A stretch of 38,494 nucleotides of DNA from a virus: the IMG/VR virus record IMGVR_UViG_3300027833_000110, positions 1 to 38,494 of that record. One strand, 5' to 3'. The translations under genes and the position numbers were made by a program. A model generated the notes under the pieces. It worked only from the letters and a program-made list of their open reading frames with translations. It did no database searches and was not told where the DNA came from. This document shows, piece after piece, positions 1 through 8,690 of the stretch (position 1 is the first letter of the stretch; every line of letters begins with the position of its first letter).

Positions 1-1233
1 AGTGATGTCACTTGTTGTGTTAGTAAGGTGGGTAAACTGTAACCTTTCAATAGTCGCACTATCAAAGGTTGCTTGTGAACCTATCAAGTTTGTGTTGACT
101 ATGTCTGTAATATTACCTGTAGTAACGTTTGCGGTTACAATAGAGGCGTTGTTTGATGTCAGATTGTAAACTTGTTGTAGTGCTGTGGTATCCGAATCAA
201 TTAACTTGTGCCATTCTCCTGCGTGAGAAAAATACCCACGACCAACATTATGTACGTGTGCATACATACCATGATAGGCGGATGCACTAGGTAATGCCCC
301 CTCCGAATCATAAACGTTTCCGTATAAGATTTTACCGCTTGTGGAAAGGTTCTTATCACCTAGAGTCCACTGTTGGTCTCCTTCATCCCATAAGAAGTCT
401 ACGTTTGCAAGGTCTCCACGTTCAACTTCGATACCACCATTTTCTGTTGGGGTTCCTGTTGCGTTTGAGTTCAGTACAATTGTGTTGTCAGCGAGATTAA
501 TGGTTTCTGTGTTTACTGTAGTCTCTGTTCCAGTAATGGTAAGATTACCATCAAGGACAGTATTACCGAGAACTCTTAGTTCACCGATGTTAACACTGTC
601 GAAGGTTGCTTGACTACCTGTGAAATTTGAACTAGCTAGGTTAATAATGGTCGCACTATCAATCGTTGCACCATTAAGTACAGTTACACCTTGGTGGAAC
701 GTATCATTGATATCCGTTCTTGCGATATCAGAGTCATTAAATGTTGCAACACCAGTTTGAGGATTAAACCCCAAAATACCACTGTTGTTAGTAACCAGAG
801 ATATCTGTAGCGCCTGTTTAACCCCGTCATCATTAATAGAAACAAACTTACCGCCACTATCTTTTAGTTGTAGTGTTCCGAGGTTGATAGTTTGTCCAGA
901 AAGATATAAATCTCTCCACTTTTTCGATGCCGTACCGAGGTCATAGACTTCATTAGAATCTGGTACTAAACTGCCAGTAAATTCTCCACCAGTAAATCCA
1001 AAGTTGTATGAGAGATTGGTACTATCATAGTTAACCGTTATATTATTAGAACCACGAATAGCGGTTACTTCATAATCATCAGTAGACGGTCTGTACGCAA
1101 GAATCGAACCATCGGATTCTGTAGTATCAGTATTAACACCAGATAGATTGTCAATAGAAAAAGCACCAGATGTGACTCTCTTTACGGGAGTCCCAACTAT
1201 AATCTTTTTCAGTATAATTTTATCTACAGCCAT
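1..1233 (-). CDS. tail fibre protein, 3' end cut by window edge
   Basis: I translated this from the minus strand: an open frame runs from ATG at 1233-1231 to the left edge, 411 codons without a stop, so the C-terminus lies outside the window. An AAGGGA ribosome-binding site precedes the ATG and overlaps the stop of the upstream 122-residue gene, 12 bases away. The protein carries the phage-fibre motif YDLGTASKKWRDLYLSG near residue 100, repeated segments such as GSQATFDSATI and GSQATFDSVNI, and many Thr/Asn/Ser/Gly/Val beta-strand stretches (for example LRVLGNTVLDGNLTITGTET). That motif is common in long fibres of T4-like marine phages, so a distal or long tail fibre subunit is likely. Receptor specificity and true length cannot be judged. 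Confidence 0.8.
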   Translation of the reverse strand, partial: MAVDKIILKKIIVGTPVKRVTSGAFSIDNLSGVNTDTTESDGSILAYRPSTDDYEVTAIRGSNNITVNYDSTNLSYNFGFTGGEFTGSLVPDSNEVYDLGTASKKWRDLYLSGQTINLGTLQLKDSGGKFVSINDDGVKQALQISLVTNNSGILGFNPQTGVATFNDSDIARTDINDTFHQGVTVLNGATIDSATIINLASSNFTGSQATFDSVNIGELRVLGNTVLDGNLTITGTETTVNTETINLADNTIVLNSNATGTPTENGGIEVERGDLANVDFLWDEGDQQWTLGDKNLSTSGKILYGNVYDSEGALPSASAYHGMYAHVHNVGRGYFSHAGEWHKLIDSDTTALQQVYNLTSNNASIVTANVTTGNITDIVNTNLIGSQATFDSATIERLQFTHLTNTTSDIT

Positions 1234-1245
1234 GTTGTTTCCCTT

Positions 1246-1614
1246 TTATTTCGTGACCGAAGGCGACACTTCAATCTGACCCTCTAGGACTCTTTGAATT
1301 ATTGTGTTGCTATCGCTATCAACGTAAGATATCTCTACATCGTAAACATAACGACCACGAGTCTTTAACACATCGGTTTGAGTGTTAGTTAGAGAAAGGT
1401 TTAGGATACCGTCTTCAGCTGGATTAATTACAGTGGAGTTGAACGATATAGTAGTTGGGTCTCCTGAAGAGTCAGAAAACGAACGTTTCATCTTTGCGCT
1501 AACAGACCTATTGGTCAAGTTATATGCGCTGCCACTGTCATGCATCAGATGTATTTCTATCGCAACATCTGTGCCTTGGTTGATAACAATATCTTCGTAG
1601 TTTGGTGCTGCCAT
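1246..1614 (-). CDS. small beta-sandwich virion protein, fibre/baseplate associated
   Basis: 122 residues, no signal peptide or membrane segment. The pattern is a predicted all-beta fold: an N-terminal strand (IVINQGTDVAIEIHL), then YNLTNRSVSAKMKR, a central ILNLSLTNTQT strand pair and a C-terminal IIQRVLEGQIEVSPSVT. This layout resembles the small Ig-like or BppU-N-terminal-like proteins found beside phage receptor-binding genes, which is a fold-level inference only. It sits directly before the tail fibre gene and has its own late promoter upstream (1653-1660), so it is made late together with the fibre. The ribosome-binding site is weak (ATGGGTAA about ten bases before the ATG). Confidence 0.65.
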   Translation of the reverse strand: MAAPNYEDIVINQGTDVAIEIHLMHDSGSAYNLTNRSVSAKMKRSFSDSSGDPTTISFNSTVINPAEDGILNLSLTNTQTDVLKTRGRYVYDVEISYVDSDSNTIIQRVLEGQIEVSPSVTK

Positions 1615-1652
1615 TGAGAATTACCCATATAAAAACAATTTCTTCTTGTCTT

Positions 1653-1660
1653 TATTTATA
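1653..1660 (-). promoter_or_regulatory. T4-type late promoter (TATAAATA)
   Basis: The minus strand reads CTTATAAATAAAG here, an exact match to the T4 late promoter core used by gp55 sigma with gp33 and gp45. Transcription would start near 1647, about 33 bases before the ATG of the 122-residue gene, giving a transcript of that gene and the tail fibre. It lies in the 66-base gap after the oxygenase-like gene. Confidence 0.8.
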
Positions 1661-1680
1661 AGGATTGCAACGTCAACCTT

Positions 1681-2349
1681 TTAGTAATCCGACATTATTT
1701 CTTCTAGAATGTCATCTTGTAGACCAGACGACATATCGGTACGGTCAAATATATATGATACCGTGATTCTCCAACAGTCAGTTTCAGCGGCATGATAGAC
1801 CCTATTGTGCCAAGGTTCTCCATATGCACCAAAATATCCCGCTTTACACTGCCATCCTTTTACGTCTTGCATGACAACTTCATTACCAGTGTGTCCATCA
1901 ACATACTTGAAGTTTCCTTCACCCGTCTCAGACCAAGAGAAAATTATGTTATATGCGGATGCGTTTGCATTGTTGTGCCACGAAATGAACCCATTGGGTG
2001 GATACAGTTGAGTCAATGCATTGTTTCGTGTTGACAATAGTGTACAAAGTTTTTCGTTTAAGTTACTGTATCGTGCGATAAGGTCGGCCGCTTTAGAATC
2101 AGAACCTTTAAGATGTTCTAATCTGTCTGCCTTCAATGCATAAGAGTGTCCAGCGTCAGGAAATCCCTCATGTTTCTCGTCCATTGCGATAACTTCGTCC
2201 CGATACTCTGCACCAACATAGAAATCTCTATCCTTTGCTTTACCGTGTAGGTGTAGGTTTTTCTGAATAAAATCCTTGTTATCATAATACCACAAGAACT
2301 CGTTCAAGACATCTAAGATTTCTTTGTTTTTTATCGGGACATTCTTCAT
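1681..2349 (-). CDS. 2OG-Fe(II) oxygenase-like protein
   Basis: 222 residues. The C-terminal half looks like a double-stranded beta-helix oxygenase: WHNNAN around H125, a strand IIFSWSETGEGNFKY, then PWHNRV with H181 and CWRITVSYIF with R194, a possible 2-oxoglutarate-binding Arg. Family members use an HxD...H iron triad; here the second ligand position is Asn (H125-N-N127), so iron binding may be altered. The residue assignment is mine and not from an alignment. The gene starts inside the last codons of the glycosyltransferase gene (ATGA overlap at 2346-2349), so the two are translationally coupled and may act on the same substrate, perhaps a virion or surface glycan/protein. No substrate can be deduced. 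Confidence 0.6.
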   Translation of the reverse strand: MKNVPIKNKEILDVLNEFLWYYDNKDFIQKNLHLHGKAKDRDFYVGAEYRDEVIAMDEKHEGFPDAGHSYALKADRLEHLKGSDSKAADLIARYSNLNEKLCTLLSTRNNALTQLYPPNGFISWHNNANASAYNIIFSWSETGEGNFKYVDGHTGNEVVMQDVKGWQCKAGYFGAYGEPWHNRVYHAAETDCWRITVSYIFDRTDMSSGLQDDILEEIMSDY

Positions 2350-3095
2350 ACTATTAATACATCTTTCTTGAGAGAGCCAGAGTAGTGTCTCAGGATAGGT
2401 GGTTTACCATCAATAGATTTAAGTCCTTCATACGCATATTGAGTAAAGTAGTTCCAACGAATGTCATCGTAGAAGATACCAATCTTCAAGTCTTTGTATT
2501 TCTCTTCTTTCTCAGTCAACCACCAAAGTGTTGTCTGGTCAAAATGTCTTAGGTCACGGTCAAACTGTTCCTTGTTAAAACCTTCTGGTCGCCACATATC
2601 TCTTTGTTGTTTATTGTACAACTCGAACCAGTCTTCCATGAACTCACGTACCAATGGTTTGGCACTATTATAAAGACACACACCACCACATAGGGTGAAC
2701 TTCTCAGTACCACCACCATAAGCGAATTCACGAATTGCGTAATATTTCTCACGTTCTGGAGTTAATGCGTGGAAGACCATATCATAGTCTTTCATCTCAT
2801 CCCAGACTTTTGCAATGTCCTCGTGTTCACAATCCATGTCAGCATCGACATACATTGTAATGTCCCACGGAGATTGTGCCATACCCCACAGTTTTGCACG
2901 GTAGTGGTCATCACACAGAATAATTTTGTCGGCTTCATCCGCACGGTCATCAAGAAAATGTTCTTCCGTGACGAGACAGATTTTAGCTTCGGGGTAGTAG
3001 TCTCTGATTGACTCTATTAGATTGACTGCATATGTATAGAAGTTTTGATTCTTTGATGCAACAATTACAAAACCTTTACTTGGTGTTTTCTTCAT
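2346..3095 (-). CDS. GT-A fold glycosyltransferase
   Basis: 249 residues. The N-terminus has a Rossmann-like start (GFVIVASKNQNFYTYAVNLI), followed by a strand YVDADMD at 82-88 holding a DxD metal/nucleotide-sugar motif (D84, D86). LCGGVCLYNS and FDQTTLWWL resemble acceptor-side segments of nucleotide-diphospho-sugar transferases such as GT8-like families. No signal peptide or membrane helix is present, so it acts in the host cytoplasm. The start overlaps the upstream 149-residue gene by 20 bases and the end overlaps the oxygenase-like gene by 4. Phage glycosyltransferases in tail-fibre regions may modify fibres, DNA or host surface glycans; the position here favours a virion or surface target, but that is inference. 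Confidence 0.8.
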   Translation of the reverse strand: MKKTPSKGFVIVASKNQNFYTYAVNLIESIRDYYPEAKICLVTEEHFLDDRADEADKIILCDDHYRAKLWGMAQSPWDITMYVDADMDCEHEDIAKVWDEMKDYDMVFHALTPEREKYYAIREFAYGGGTEKFTLCGGVCLYNSAKPLVREFMEDWFELYNKQQRDMWRPEGFNKEQFDRDLRHFDQTTLWWLTEKEEKYKDLKIGIFYDDIRWNYFTQYAYEGLKSIDGKPPILRHYSGSLKKDVLIV

Positions 3096-3525
3096 CCAAC
3101 GTTTCCTTCACAATCATCATAGCATAGAGATTCACTTCAGGAATCGATTTGGAGCGTCTTAGTTTAGATTTTAAAAGACGGTTCTTAGAAACCTTAATCT
3201 CTTCAATCTCAAAAGTCTCTAGTTTATACTCGAACAATTTTTCTAGTTTCTTTGCACGTTCGTGTTCTAGTTTCTTTTGTTTCTCAAGTTCAGCTTCACC
3301 CTGTTTCTTTTCCAATCGTTTCTTACTGGACTCATCAATCTTATCTTGTCCAAGGAATGCAACAGCTTCGATGAACAGTTCATTGTCTGTTCCATCTTCG
3401 TTGACCTTGTCCAATCTATGAACTTGACGAACCTGTTTGTTTCCAACTTCATCTTCACTGATTGCATTCAATATTTGTTTTTTGGGGGTTTCCCAGAATG
3501 CATTATCTAACCAATTTTTTGCCAT
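3076..3525 (-). CDS. conserved phage hypothetical with charged coiled coil
   Basis: 149 residues, unknown function. The N-terminus (MAKNWLDNAFWETPKKQIL) and the segment HRLDKVNEDGTDNELF look like conserved parts; residues about 65-105 are a Lys/Glu-rich predicted coiled coil (KKRLEKKQGEAELEKQKKLE), followed by a basic stretch. The start at 3525 is supported by AGGAG eight bases upstream. The 42-base gap before it carries a TATAAT-like box but no clear -35. It follows the repeat adhesin gene and overlaps the glycosyltransferase gene, so it belongs to the same transcript. An assembly or scaffold-like role would fit the coiled coil but nothing proves it. Confidence 0.6.
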   Translation of the reverse strand: MAKNWLDNAFWETPKKQILNAISEDEVGNKQVRQVHRLDKVNEDGTDNELFIEAVAFLGQDKIDESSKKRLEKKQGEAELEKQKKLEHERAKKLEKLFEYKLETFEIEEIKVSKNRLLKSKLRRSKSIPEVNLYAMMIVKETLDEENTK

Positions 3526-3567
3526 GTTAAGTCTCCTATGTCTTCTTCACTATTATATATACGATGT

Positions 3568-6195
3568 TTATGCTGTTCTTTGATAGAGGGTGTAGGTCTT
3601 AATTGTAGACGTTCCAGAATCAATTGTTGTACCCACATAGTTACCCACATAGTTACCTGTAAAGTCGCCAACAAAGTTACCAGTAAAGTCGCCAGTAAAG
3701 GTTGTAACACTCGTTCGTGTTCTACTGTAGTTACTCGAACGCACCACGACACTAGTTCTAGTGAATGTTGCAACAGAGTTTCTTAGAGAGTTTCTGGTAG
3801 AATTTATTGTGTATGTAGATGCACGATTTCTTTGATAGTTTGCACTGTACAAGGAAGTTCGTGTTCTAGAATATGCAGCTGAGTATGTTGACGCTCTTGT
3901 TCTTTGATAATCCGCAGTAAAACTTCTCGAATAGTTACCAGTATACTCACCAAGGAAGTTACCAACAAAGTCCTGTAACGAGTTTCGAGTATAGTCAGCA
4001 CTAAATGCACGGGCATAGTTTCCTGTGTAGTTACCTGTAAAGTCACCAGCAAATGTTGCAACACTATTTCGAGTATAGTCAGCACTAAATGCACGGGCAT
4101 AATTACCTGTGTAGTCACCAAGGAAGTTACCAACATAGTCGGTAACACGAGTTCTCTGATAGTTTGCTGAAAAGTTTCGTGCGTAGTTACCTGTGTAGTC
4201 ACCAAGGAAGTTACCAGCAAAGTCACCTGCGAAGCTACCTATGCGAGTTCTTTGGAAGTTAGTTCCATAGTTACCAACGAAGTTACCAGTATAGTTACCT
4301 ACAAAGTCACCCACATAGTTGGTAACACGTGTTCTAGCGTATGCAGTCGCTCTTGTTCTGTTGTATGCGGTAGCACGTGTTCTTGAGTAGTTTCCTACGA
4401 AGTTACCAGTGTAGTTACCCACAAAGTTACCCGTGTAGTTACCCACATAGTATAAAGTTCTGGCATAGTTACCTACAAAGTTACCAGTGTAGTTATAAGC
4501 GTTACCACCTTTACCACCACCCGCATAGTTAGTAGCACGTGTTCTCGCATAGTTGCCAGTGGCTGTACGAGTTCTTGCGTATGCGGTAGCACGAGTCCTT
4601 GCGTATGCAGTCGCTCTTGTTCTTCCATAGTTACCTACGAAGTTACCTGTGTAGTTTCCTACGAAGTTACCTGTGTAGTTTCCTACGAAGTCACCTGTGT
4701 AAGTAGTTACACGAGTCCTTGCATATGCAGTCGCTCTTGTTCTGAGGAAGTTACCAACATAGTCGCCGAGGTAAGATGGAGTTGAAGTTCTGGTTGAAGT
4801 TCTGGTTGAAGTTCTCTGATAGTTCGCACTAAATGCCCGAGCATAGTTACCAGTGTAGTCACCGAGGAAGTTACCAGTGTAAGTAGTTACACGAGTTCTT
4901 TGATAGTTTGCCGCATAATTACGAGCATAGTTTCCTACGTAGTTACCTGTAAAGTCACCAACATAGTTAGCTACCCTGTTTCTAGTATAGGCGGCCGCAT
5001 AATTACGTGAATAGTTTCCTACGTAGTTACCAGTGAAATCACCCGTATAAGTTGTTACCCTTGTTCTGGAATAAACAGCTGAGTAAGCACGTGCATAGTT
5101 ACCTACGTAATTACCAAGGAAGTTTCTTGCGTAGTTACCAGTGTAGTTACCTACAAAGTTTCTTGCATAGTTTCCTGTGTAGTCACCAAGAAAACTTCTC
5201 GAATAGTTACCAGTGAAATCACCAGTGTAGTCACCAGTGAAATCACCAACATACTCACCGAGATAGTTTGCTGTGAAACTTCTTGCGTAGTTACCTACAT
5301 AATCAACACTTCGAGCAAAGTTCTGTGTAGAGTTAACTGTTGAGTCTGCTGTACTGTTTCTAGTATAGGTAGCAGAATAATCTGTGTTGACCAAATCATA
5401 ACGGGTGTCGGTTGCAGTTCCTTTTGCAGCCCATGTACCAGTATCAGATGGAGCTCCCTGAATGTTACTACGTAGTTGATATGTACCAATACCAGACGAA
5501 CCATTCATGATACGGGACTGGACTCTTGAACCAAAGGTATATCTTATTTCCGCATCGGTCATCTCTTTGATGCCTTGGAAAGAACCCGTCAGACCACTTG
5601 ACCGTTTAATTGAAACGGGTCTTATTGCCGTTGGTGATGTCATCGAAGACTTCACATATAGGTTGTATGCGGTTCCACTAACGGTAGGTCGAAGTTTATC
5701 GGTAAACACTCCCGCCTTGTATACAGAGAATGTTCCGCCTGGCGATGAGGAACCTAGACGATATACGCCTGGATATTCTGACACCGCAATACGAGATAAG
5801 AGTCTGTCTGTGAGTGTGTTAACTTCAGCTGAATCTAATTCGTGAAGTTCTGGTGTTCCACCGTTATCAGCAAACTCTGTCGGATATCTAAACGAATCCG
5901 AGTCTCCTGCAAAGTCGGTTACACCTTCTTTCTGATAGAACGAACTTGTTGTTTGTATAACAGGAACATTACCACCACTGAATCCGTGTGTGCCTGTTGC
6001 ATCGGTAAAACTAGTATCTGTGTATGTACCGATTAAAGTGTTGTTTGTACTGGTTGTTGTGAGTGCCGCTACGGCACTAGAATCTAATGCAGACAAATGC
6101 AACCCCGCCTGATAGGCGAGGTAATTCTCTTCGGTGGTAGTTATCTGCTTGAGGTCACCATTGGTGCCTTCAAGTTTTAGTGTAGTAGTTCCCAT
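3568..6195 (-). CDS. tetrapeptide-repeat adhesin-like protein A
   Basis: 875 residues. Residues 1-45 (TTEENYLAYQAGLHLS) and two related N-terminal modules (about 117-150 and 211-245, each with an E-[LM]-x-[SD] start, an R-x-x-S-R-I helix and a G-x-Y strand) precede a very long low-complexity region. From about 273 to 855 the chain is almost wholly four-residue units of the form aromatic/Arg-x-Gly/Arg/Ala-Asn/Asp/Thr, such as YTGN, FVGN, YARN, RATA. The end (TIKTYTLYQRTA) matches the end of the neighbouring paralogue. The start is supported by AGGG five bases upstream. Placement among fibre genes suggests a host-binding or tail-decorating structure. I know no assigned function for this repeat type. 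Confidence 0.75.
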   Translation of the reverse strand: MGTTTLKLEGTNGDLKQITTTEENYLAYQAGLHLSALDSSAVAALTTTSTNNTLIGTYTDTSFTDATGTHGFSGGNVPVIQTTSSFYQKEGVTDFAGDSDSFRYPTEFADNGGTPELHELDSAEVNTLTDRLLSRIAVSEYPGVYRLGSSSPGGTFSVYKAGVFTDKLRPTVSGTAYNLYVKSSMTSPTAIRPVSIKRSSGLTGSFQGIKEMTDAEIRYTFGSRVQSRIMNGSSGIGTYQLRSNIQGAPSDTGTWAAKGTATDTRYDLVNTDYSATYTRNSTADSTVNSTQNFARSVDYVGNYARSFTANYLGEYVGDFTGDYTGDFTGNYSRSFLGDYTGNYARNFVGNYTGNYARNFLGNYVGNYARAYSAVYSRTRVTTYTGDFTGNYVGNYSRNYAAAYTRNRVANYVGDFTGNYVGNYARNYAANYQRTRVTTYTGNFLGDYTGNYARAFSANYQRTSTRTSTRTSTPSYLGDYVGNFLRTRATAYARTRVTTYTGDFVGNYTGNFVGNYTGNFVGNYGRTRATAYARTRATAYARTRTATGNYARTRATNYAGGGKGGNAYNYTGNFVGNYARTLYYVGNYTGNFVGNYTGNFVGNYSRTRATAYNRTRATAYARTRVTNYVGDFVGNYTGNFVGNYGTNFQRTRIGSFAGDFAGNFLGDYTGNYARNFSANYQRTRVTDYVGNFLGDYTGNYARAFSADYTRNSVATFAGDFTGNYTGNYARAFSADYTRNSLQDFVGNFLGEYTGNYSRSFTADYQRTRASTYSAAYSRTRTSLYSANYQRNRASTYTINSTRNSLRNSVATFTRTSVVVRSSNYSRTRTSVTTFTGDFTGNFVGDFTGNYVGNYVGTTIDSGTSTIKTYTLYQRTA
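3631..5379 (-). repeat. coding tandem repeat, 12-bp/4-residue unit, protein A
   Basis: About 146 units of 12 bases encode tetrapeptides whose first residue is mostly Tyr, Phe or Arg and whose last is Asn, Asp or Thr. In the plus orientation the array shows as endlessly varied tagttacc/gaagttacc words. Units are not identical at DNA level. They cluster in higher-order blocks, such as YTGNFVGN pairs and RTRATAYA pairs, and one Gly-rich interruption (AGGGKGGNAY, residues 558-567) breaks the period. Confidence 0.9.
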
Positions 6196-6206
6196 AACAA
6201 CCCTAT

Positions 6207-8690
6207 TTATGCAGTTCTTACATAGAGAGTATACGTCTCAATGTTTTGATTACCAGACCCGATTGTCGCACCAGCATAGTTGCCAGCAAATGTTCTGGAA
6301 TAGTTACCAGTGAAGTTACGAGTATAATCTCCCGTATAGTTACCAGCATAGTTTCTTGAGTAGTTACCAGTGAAATCCGTTGAGAAATCTCTAGAGTAGT
6401 TACCCACGAAGTTACCAGCGAAGTTACGAGAATAGTGTGCAAGTCCAGTGTATGTAGACGCACGAGTTCTAGTGTAATTTCTAGAGTAGTTACCAATAAA
6501 GTTTCTACCGTAGTTACCAGTGAAATCACCAGTAAAGTTACCTAAAAAGTTACCAGCGAAGTTACCAGTAAAACTTGTAGCTGAGTTTCTTGTAGAGTTT
6601 CTGGTGAAACCTCTAGCAAAGTTTCTAGAGTAGTTACCGACATAGCTTTCAGCGTAGTTACCGACATAAGAGGTCATCGTTCTTCTTCGTATATCATAAA
6701 CTGGGTCATTAAAATACGTACCACGATACGAACCCTTGCGAATCTCATATGCCCCTATTTTAACGGCAGTGATATTTTGCATATAAACAATGTAGGTTGA
6801 ATCACTAGCCTGTAAAAAGTCCTTAAAAGATGGTATCGTGGTACTACCATTATACTCAGTAATCTGTTCGTGTTTCTCCTGAGTTATTAGTCGTTGAGAT
6901 GTTGTCCCTCCTGTAGTTTGTCCCCCTTGTATCCAAAACTGACCAGCACCTTGGCCATCATATACCATCAACTGCGGGGTAGTATCACCTGCAAGAGGGA
7001 CTTTCCAATACATTGATGTGGTATTGCCTGGGGTTGCATAAAGGACACCACTCAAAGAACCTGTCGCAGCCACACGATTACGAGTATAGTAATTCTGACC
7101 AACGAAGTTGCCAACATAGAACTCAATGTTGCCTTGTTTTTGGCGACCTCTACTAAATGTGGTTTCATAACCCATTGTACCTATACTAGTTCTAGTAAAG
7201 TTACCAGCGAAGTTTCTTGCATAGTTACCAGTAAAGTCACCAGTAAAGTTACCCGCAATAGTTCTCTGTGAATCTCTGGTACTAGTTCTCTGTGAATCTC
7301 TGGTACTGTTTCTAGTATAACTAGACTGGCGAGTTCGTGTAAACGCACGTCCATAGTTACCAATGAAGTTACGAGAAAAGTTACCTTGGGTCGATACTCT
7401 TTGATACGCAGCTGAGTATTCACCAAGGAAGTCAGAACTATAGTTACCCATATATGTCAAGTCTCTGGTAAAGTTACCAGTAAAGACATTAGTTGAAGTT
7501 CTAACATAGTTAGCAACTACTGTAGAACTTCTATTATAGTTTCCACCCACACCAGCATAGTTGCCAGTATATGCTAATAGACGAGAATAGTTACCAGAGA
7601 AGTTACCAGTAAAGGCGCTTGCGTAGGGAGATGTCGTGACCGAAGTTCTTGTAAATGTTCCTGACGTTGTTCTTGAATAGTTACCTGTGTAGTTACCAAG
7701 GAAACCACTGATTAAATAAGTACTGACTCTGGTCTTAGTATACGTAGCTGAGTATGTGCTTGTTCTCGTAACATTAGAAGACCTTGCATACGTAGAACTT
7801 CTTGACCTAGTATAATCCGCAGTATAGTTAGAGTTTCTTAATCTTGCATAAGTGGATGCACGATTTCTTGTATAGTTTACATCAACAATTGCATTACGAG
7901 TATCAGTCGCAGCTCCCTTTGATTGCCAAGTACCAGTAAACCCTGCGTTGGTTGGTGTTCCTGTTGAGGAACTTAATACCTTATATGTACCAATACCACT
8001 AGTACTAGACGCAATCTTATTCTTTAACCTTGTACCAATACTATATTTTACTTGTGCATCGGTCATCAACTGAAGACCCTGATAGGTTCCCGTTGCACCG
8101 CTAGAACGTTTAATCGCAAAAGGCAACACCTTTGTGGGTGGTGTCATGCTTGTTCGTCTATAGATGTTTTTCTGTATTGACGTACCTTCAGCTCTGGTGT
8201 CGGTTGTCACATCCGATAATGCGAGTGTGTAACCACCAGCTGGTGTTGACGTTGCGAGTTTATATGAGCCTGGATAATCGGACGTGAAGATACGTGAACC
8301 AATTCTTGTTAACAAACTATCTTCATCAGCATCACTCATTTCCTGAATGATTCTTTGTCCATCACTATCTCTTTGTGTAACAGGAATACGATAGTTGGTT
8401 CCCGAAGGAGTCACTGTACCAATGGTCTGTCTGATTGGTGTTGTTGTTGTGGTAAATGTTAGGAACGAACCATCACCACCTGTTCCTACTGCGGAATCAT
8501 AGGCAGTGTTTGTGAAAGAACCAATGTTGTTCTGAGTGCCATGGATACCAAACGCAAGAGAACCTACATCAGAACTGTCGTCAGATGCAAGTTGTAGACC
8601 AGCTTGGTACGCAATGTAGTTCTCTTCTGTAGAGGAAAACTCAACAAAATCGGCACTAGCACTGTCTTTTAGTTTTAATAGAACAGTCAT
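6207..8690 (-). CDS. tetrapeptide-repeat adhesin-like protein B with inserted domain
   Basis: 827 residues, a paralogue of the next gene downstream: both share the N-terminal TEENY.AYQAGL motif, the paired modules (about 117-146 and 208-238 here) and the C-terminal ETYTLYVRTA. Repeats of the aromatic-x-G-N type fill about 272-505 and 673-806. Between them, about 540-672, lies non-repetitive sequence with Trp, Lys and Glu (MYWKVPLAGD, QFWIQGGQ, SFKDFLQASDSTYIVYMQ), which looks like a folded domain carried inside the repeat shaft. No membrane segment or signal peptide is visible. The two genes are 11 bases apart and probably arose by duplication. A receptor-binding role for the inserted domain is inference. 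Confidence 0.75.
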   Translation of the reverse strand: MTVLLKLKDSASADFVEFSSTEENYIAYQAGLQLASDDSSDVGSLAFGIHGTQNNIGSFTNTAYDSAVGTGGDGSFLTFTTTTTPIRQTIGTVTPSGTNYRIPVTQRDSDGQRIIQEMSDADEDSLLTRIGSRIFTSDYPGSYKLATSTPAGGYTLALSDVTTDTRAEGTSIQKNIYRRTSMTPPTKVLPFAIKRSSGATGTYQGLQLMTDAQVKYSIGTRLKNKIASSTSGIGTYKVLSSSTGTPTNAGFTGTWQSKGAATDTRNAIVDVNYTRNRASTYARLRNSNYTADYTRSRSSTYARSSNVTRTSTYSATYTKTRVSTYLISGFLGNYTGNYSRTTSGTFTRTSVTTSPYASAFTGNFSGNYSRLLAYTGNYAGVGGNYNRSSTVVANYVRTSTNVFTGNFTRDLTYMGNYSSDFLGEYSAAYQRVSTQGNFSRNFIGNYGRAFTRTRQSSYTRNSTRDSQRTSTRDSQRTIAGNFTGDFTGNYARNFAGNFTRTSIGTMGYETTFSRGRQKQGNIEFYVGNFVGQNYYTRNRVAATGSLSGVLYATPGNTTSMYWKVPLAGDTTPQLMVYDGQGAGQFWIQGGQTTGGTTSQRLITQEKHEQITEYNGSTTIPSFKDFLQASDSTYIVYMQNITAVKIGAYEIRKGSYRGTYFNDPVYDIRRRTMTSYVGNYAESYVGNYSRNFARGFTRNSTRNSATSFTGNFAGNFLGNFTGDFTGNYGRNFIGNYSRNYTRTRASTYTGLAHYSRNFAGNFVGNYSRDFSTDFTGNYSRNYAGNYTGDYTRNFTGNYSRTFAGNYAGATIGSGNQNIETYTLYVRTA
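6273..6674 (-). repeat. coding tetrapeptide-repeat array, protein B distal part
   Basis: About 33 units of 12 bases encode residues 673-806, such as YVGN, YSRN, FTGN. The array is highly regular and directly precedes the shared C-terminal tail. Confidence 0.85.
7176..7877 (-). repeat. coding tetrapeptide-repeat array, protein B proximal part
   Basis: About 58 units encode residues 272-505. It is less regular than the distal array, with more Ser/Thr/Arg units (RTST, RDSQ) and short interruptions. A direct DNA duplication encoding TRDSQRT twice is visible around 7262-7312. Confidence 0.8.

Noticed and set aside
3552-3557. TATAAT box on the minus strand before the 149-residue gene
   Set aside because: No acceptable -35 lies at 16-18 bases, and the gene can be served by read-through from the adhesin gene upstream.
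3804-4226. 140-codon frame in the repeat region
   Set aside because: An out-of-frame reading of the 12-bp repeats (endless LVTSLVTT), as expected for a shadow of the tetrapeptide array.
3631-5379. Possible CRISPR-like or non-coding tandem array
   Set aside because: The units are 12 bases with no spacers, vary at synonymous positions, and stay in frame inside a long open frame, so this is a coding repeat.
6204-6211. Late-promoter-like CATAAATA before protein A
   Set aside because: It differs at the first base, sits on the stop codon of the previous gene only eight bases from the ATG, and the AGGG just after it works better as a ribosome site for a coupled gene.
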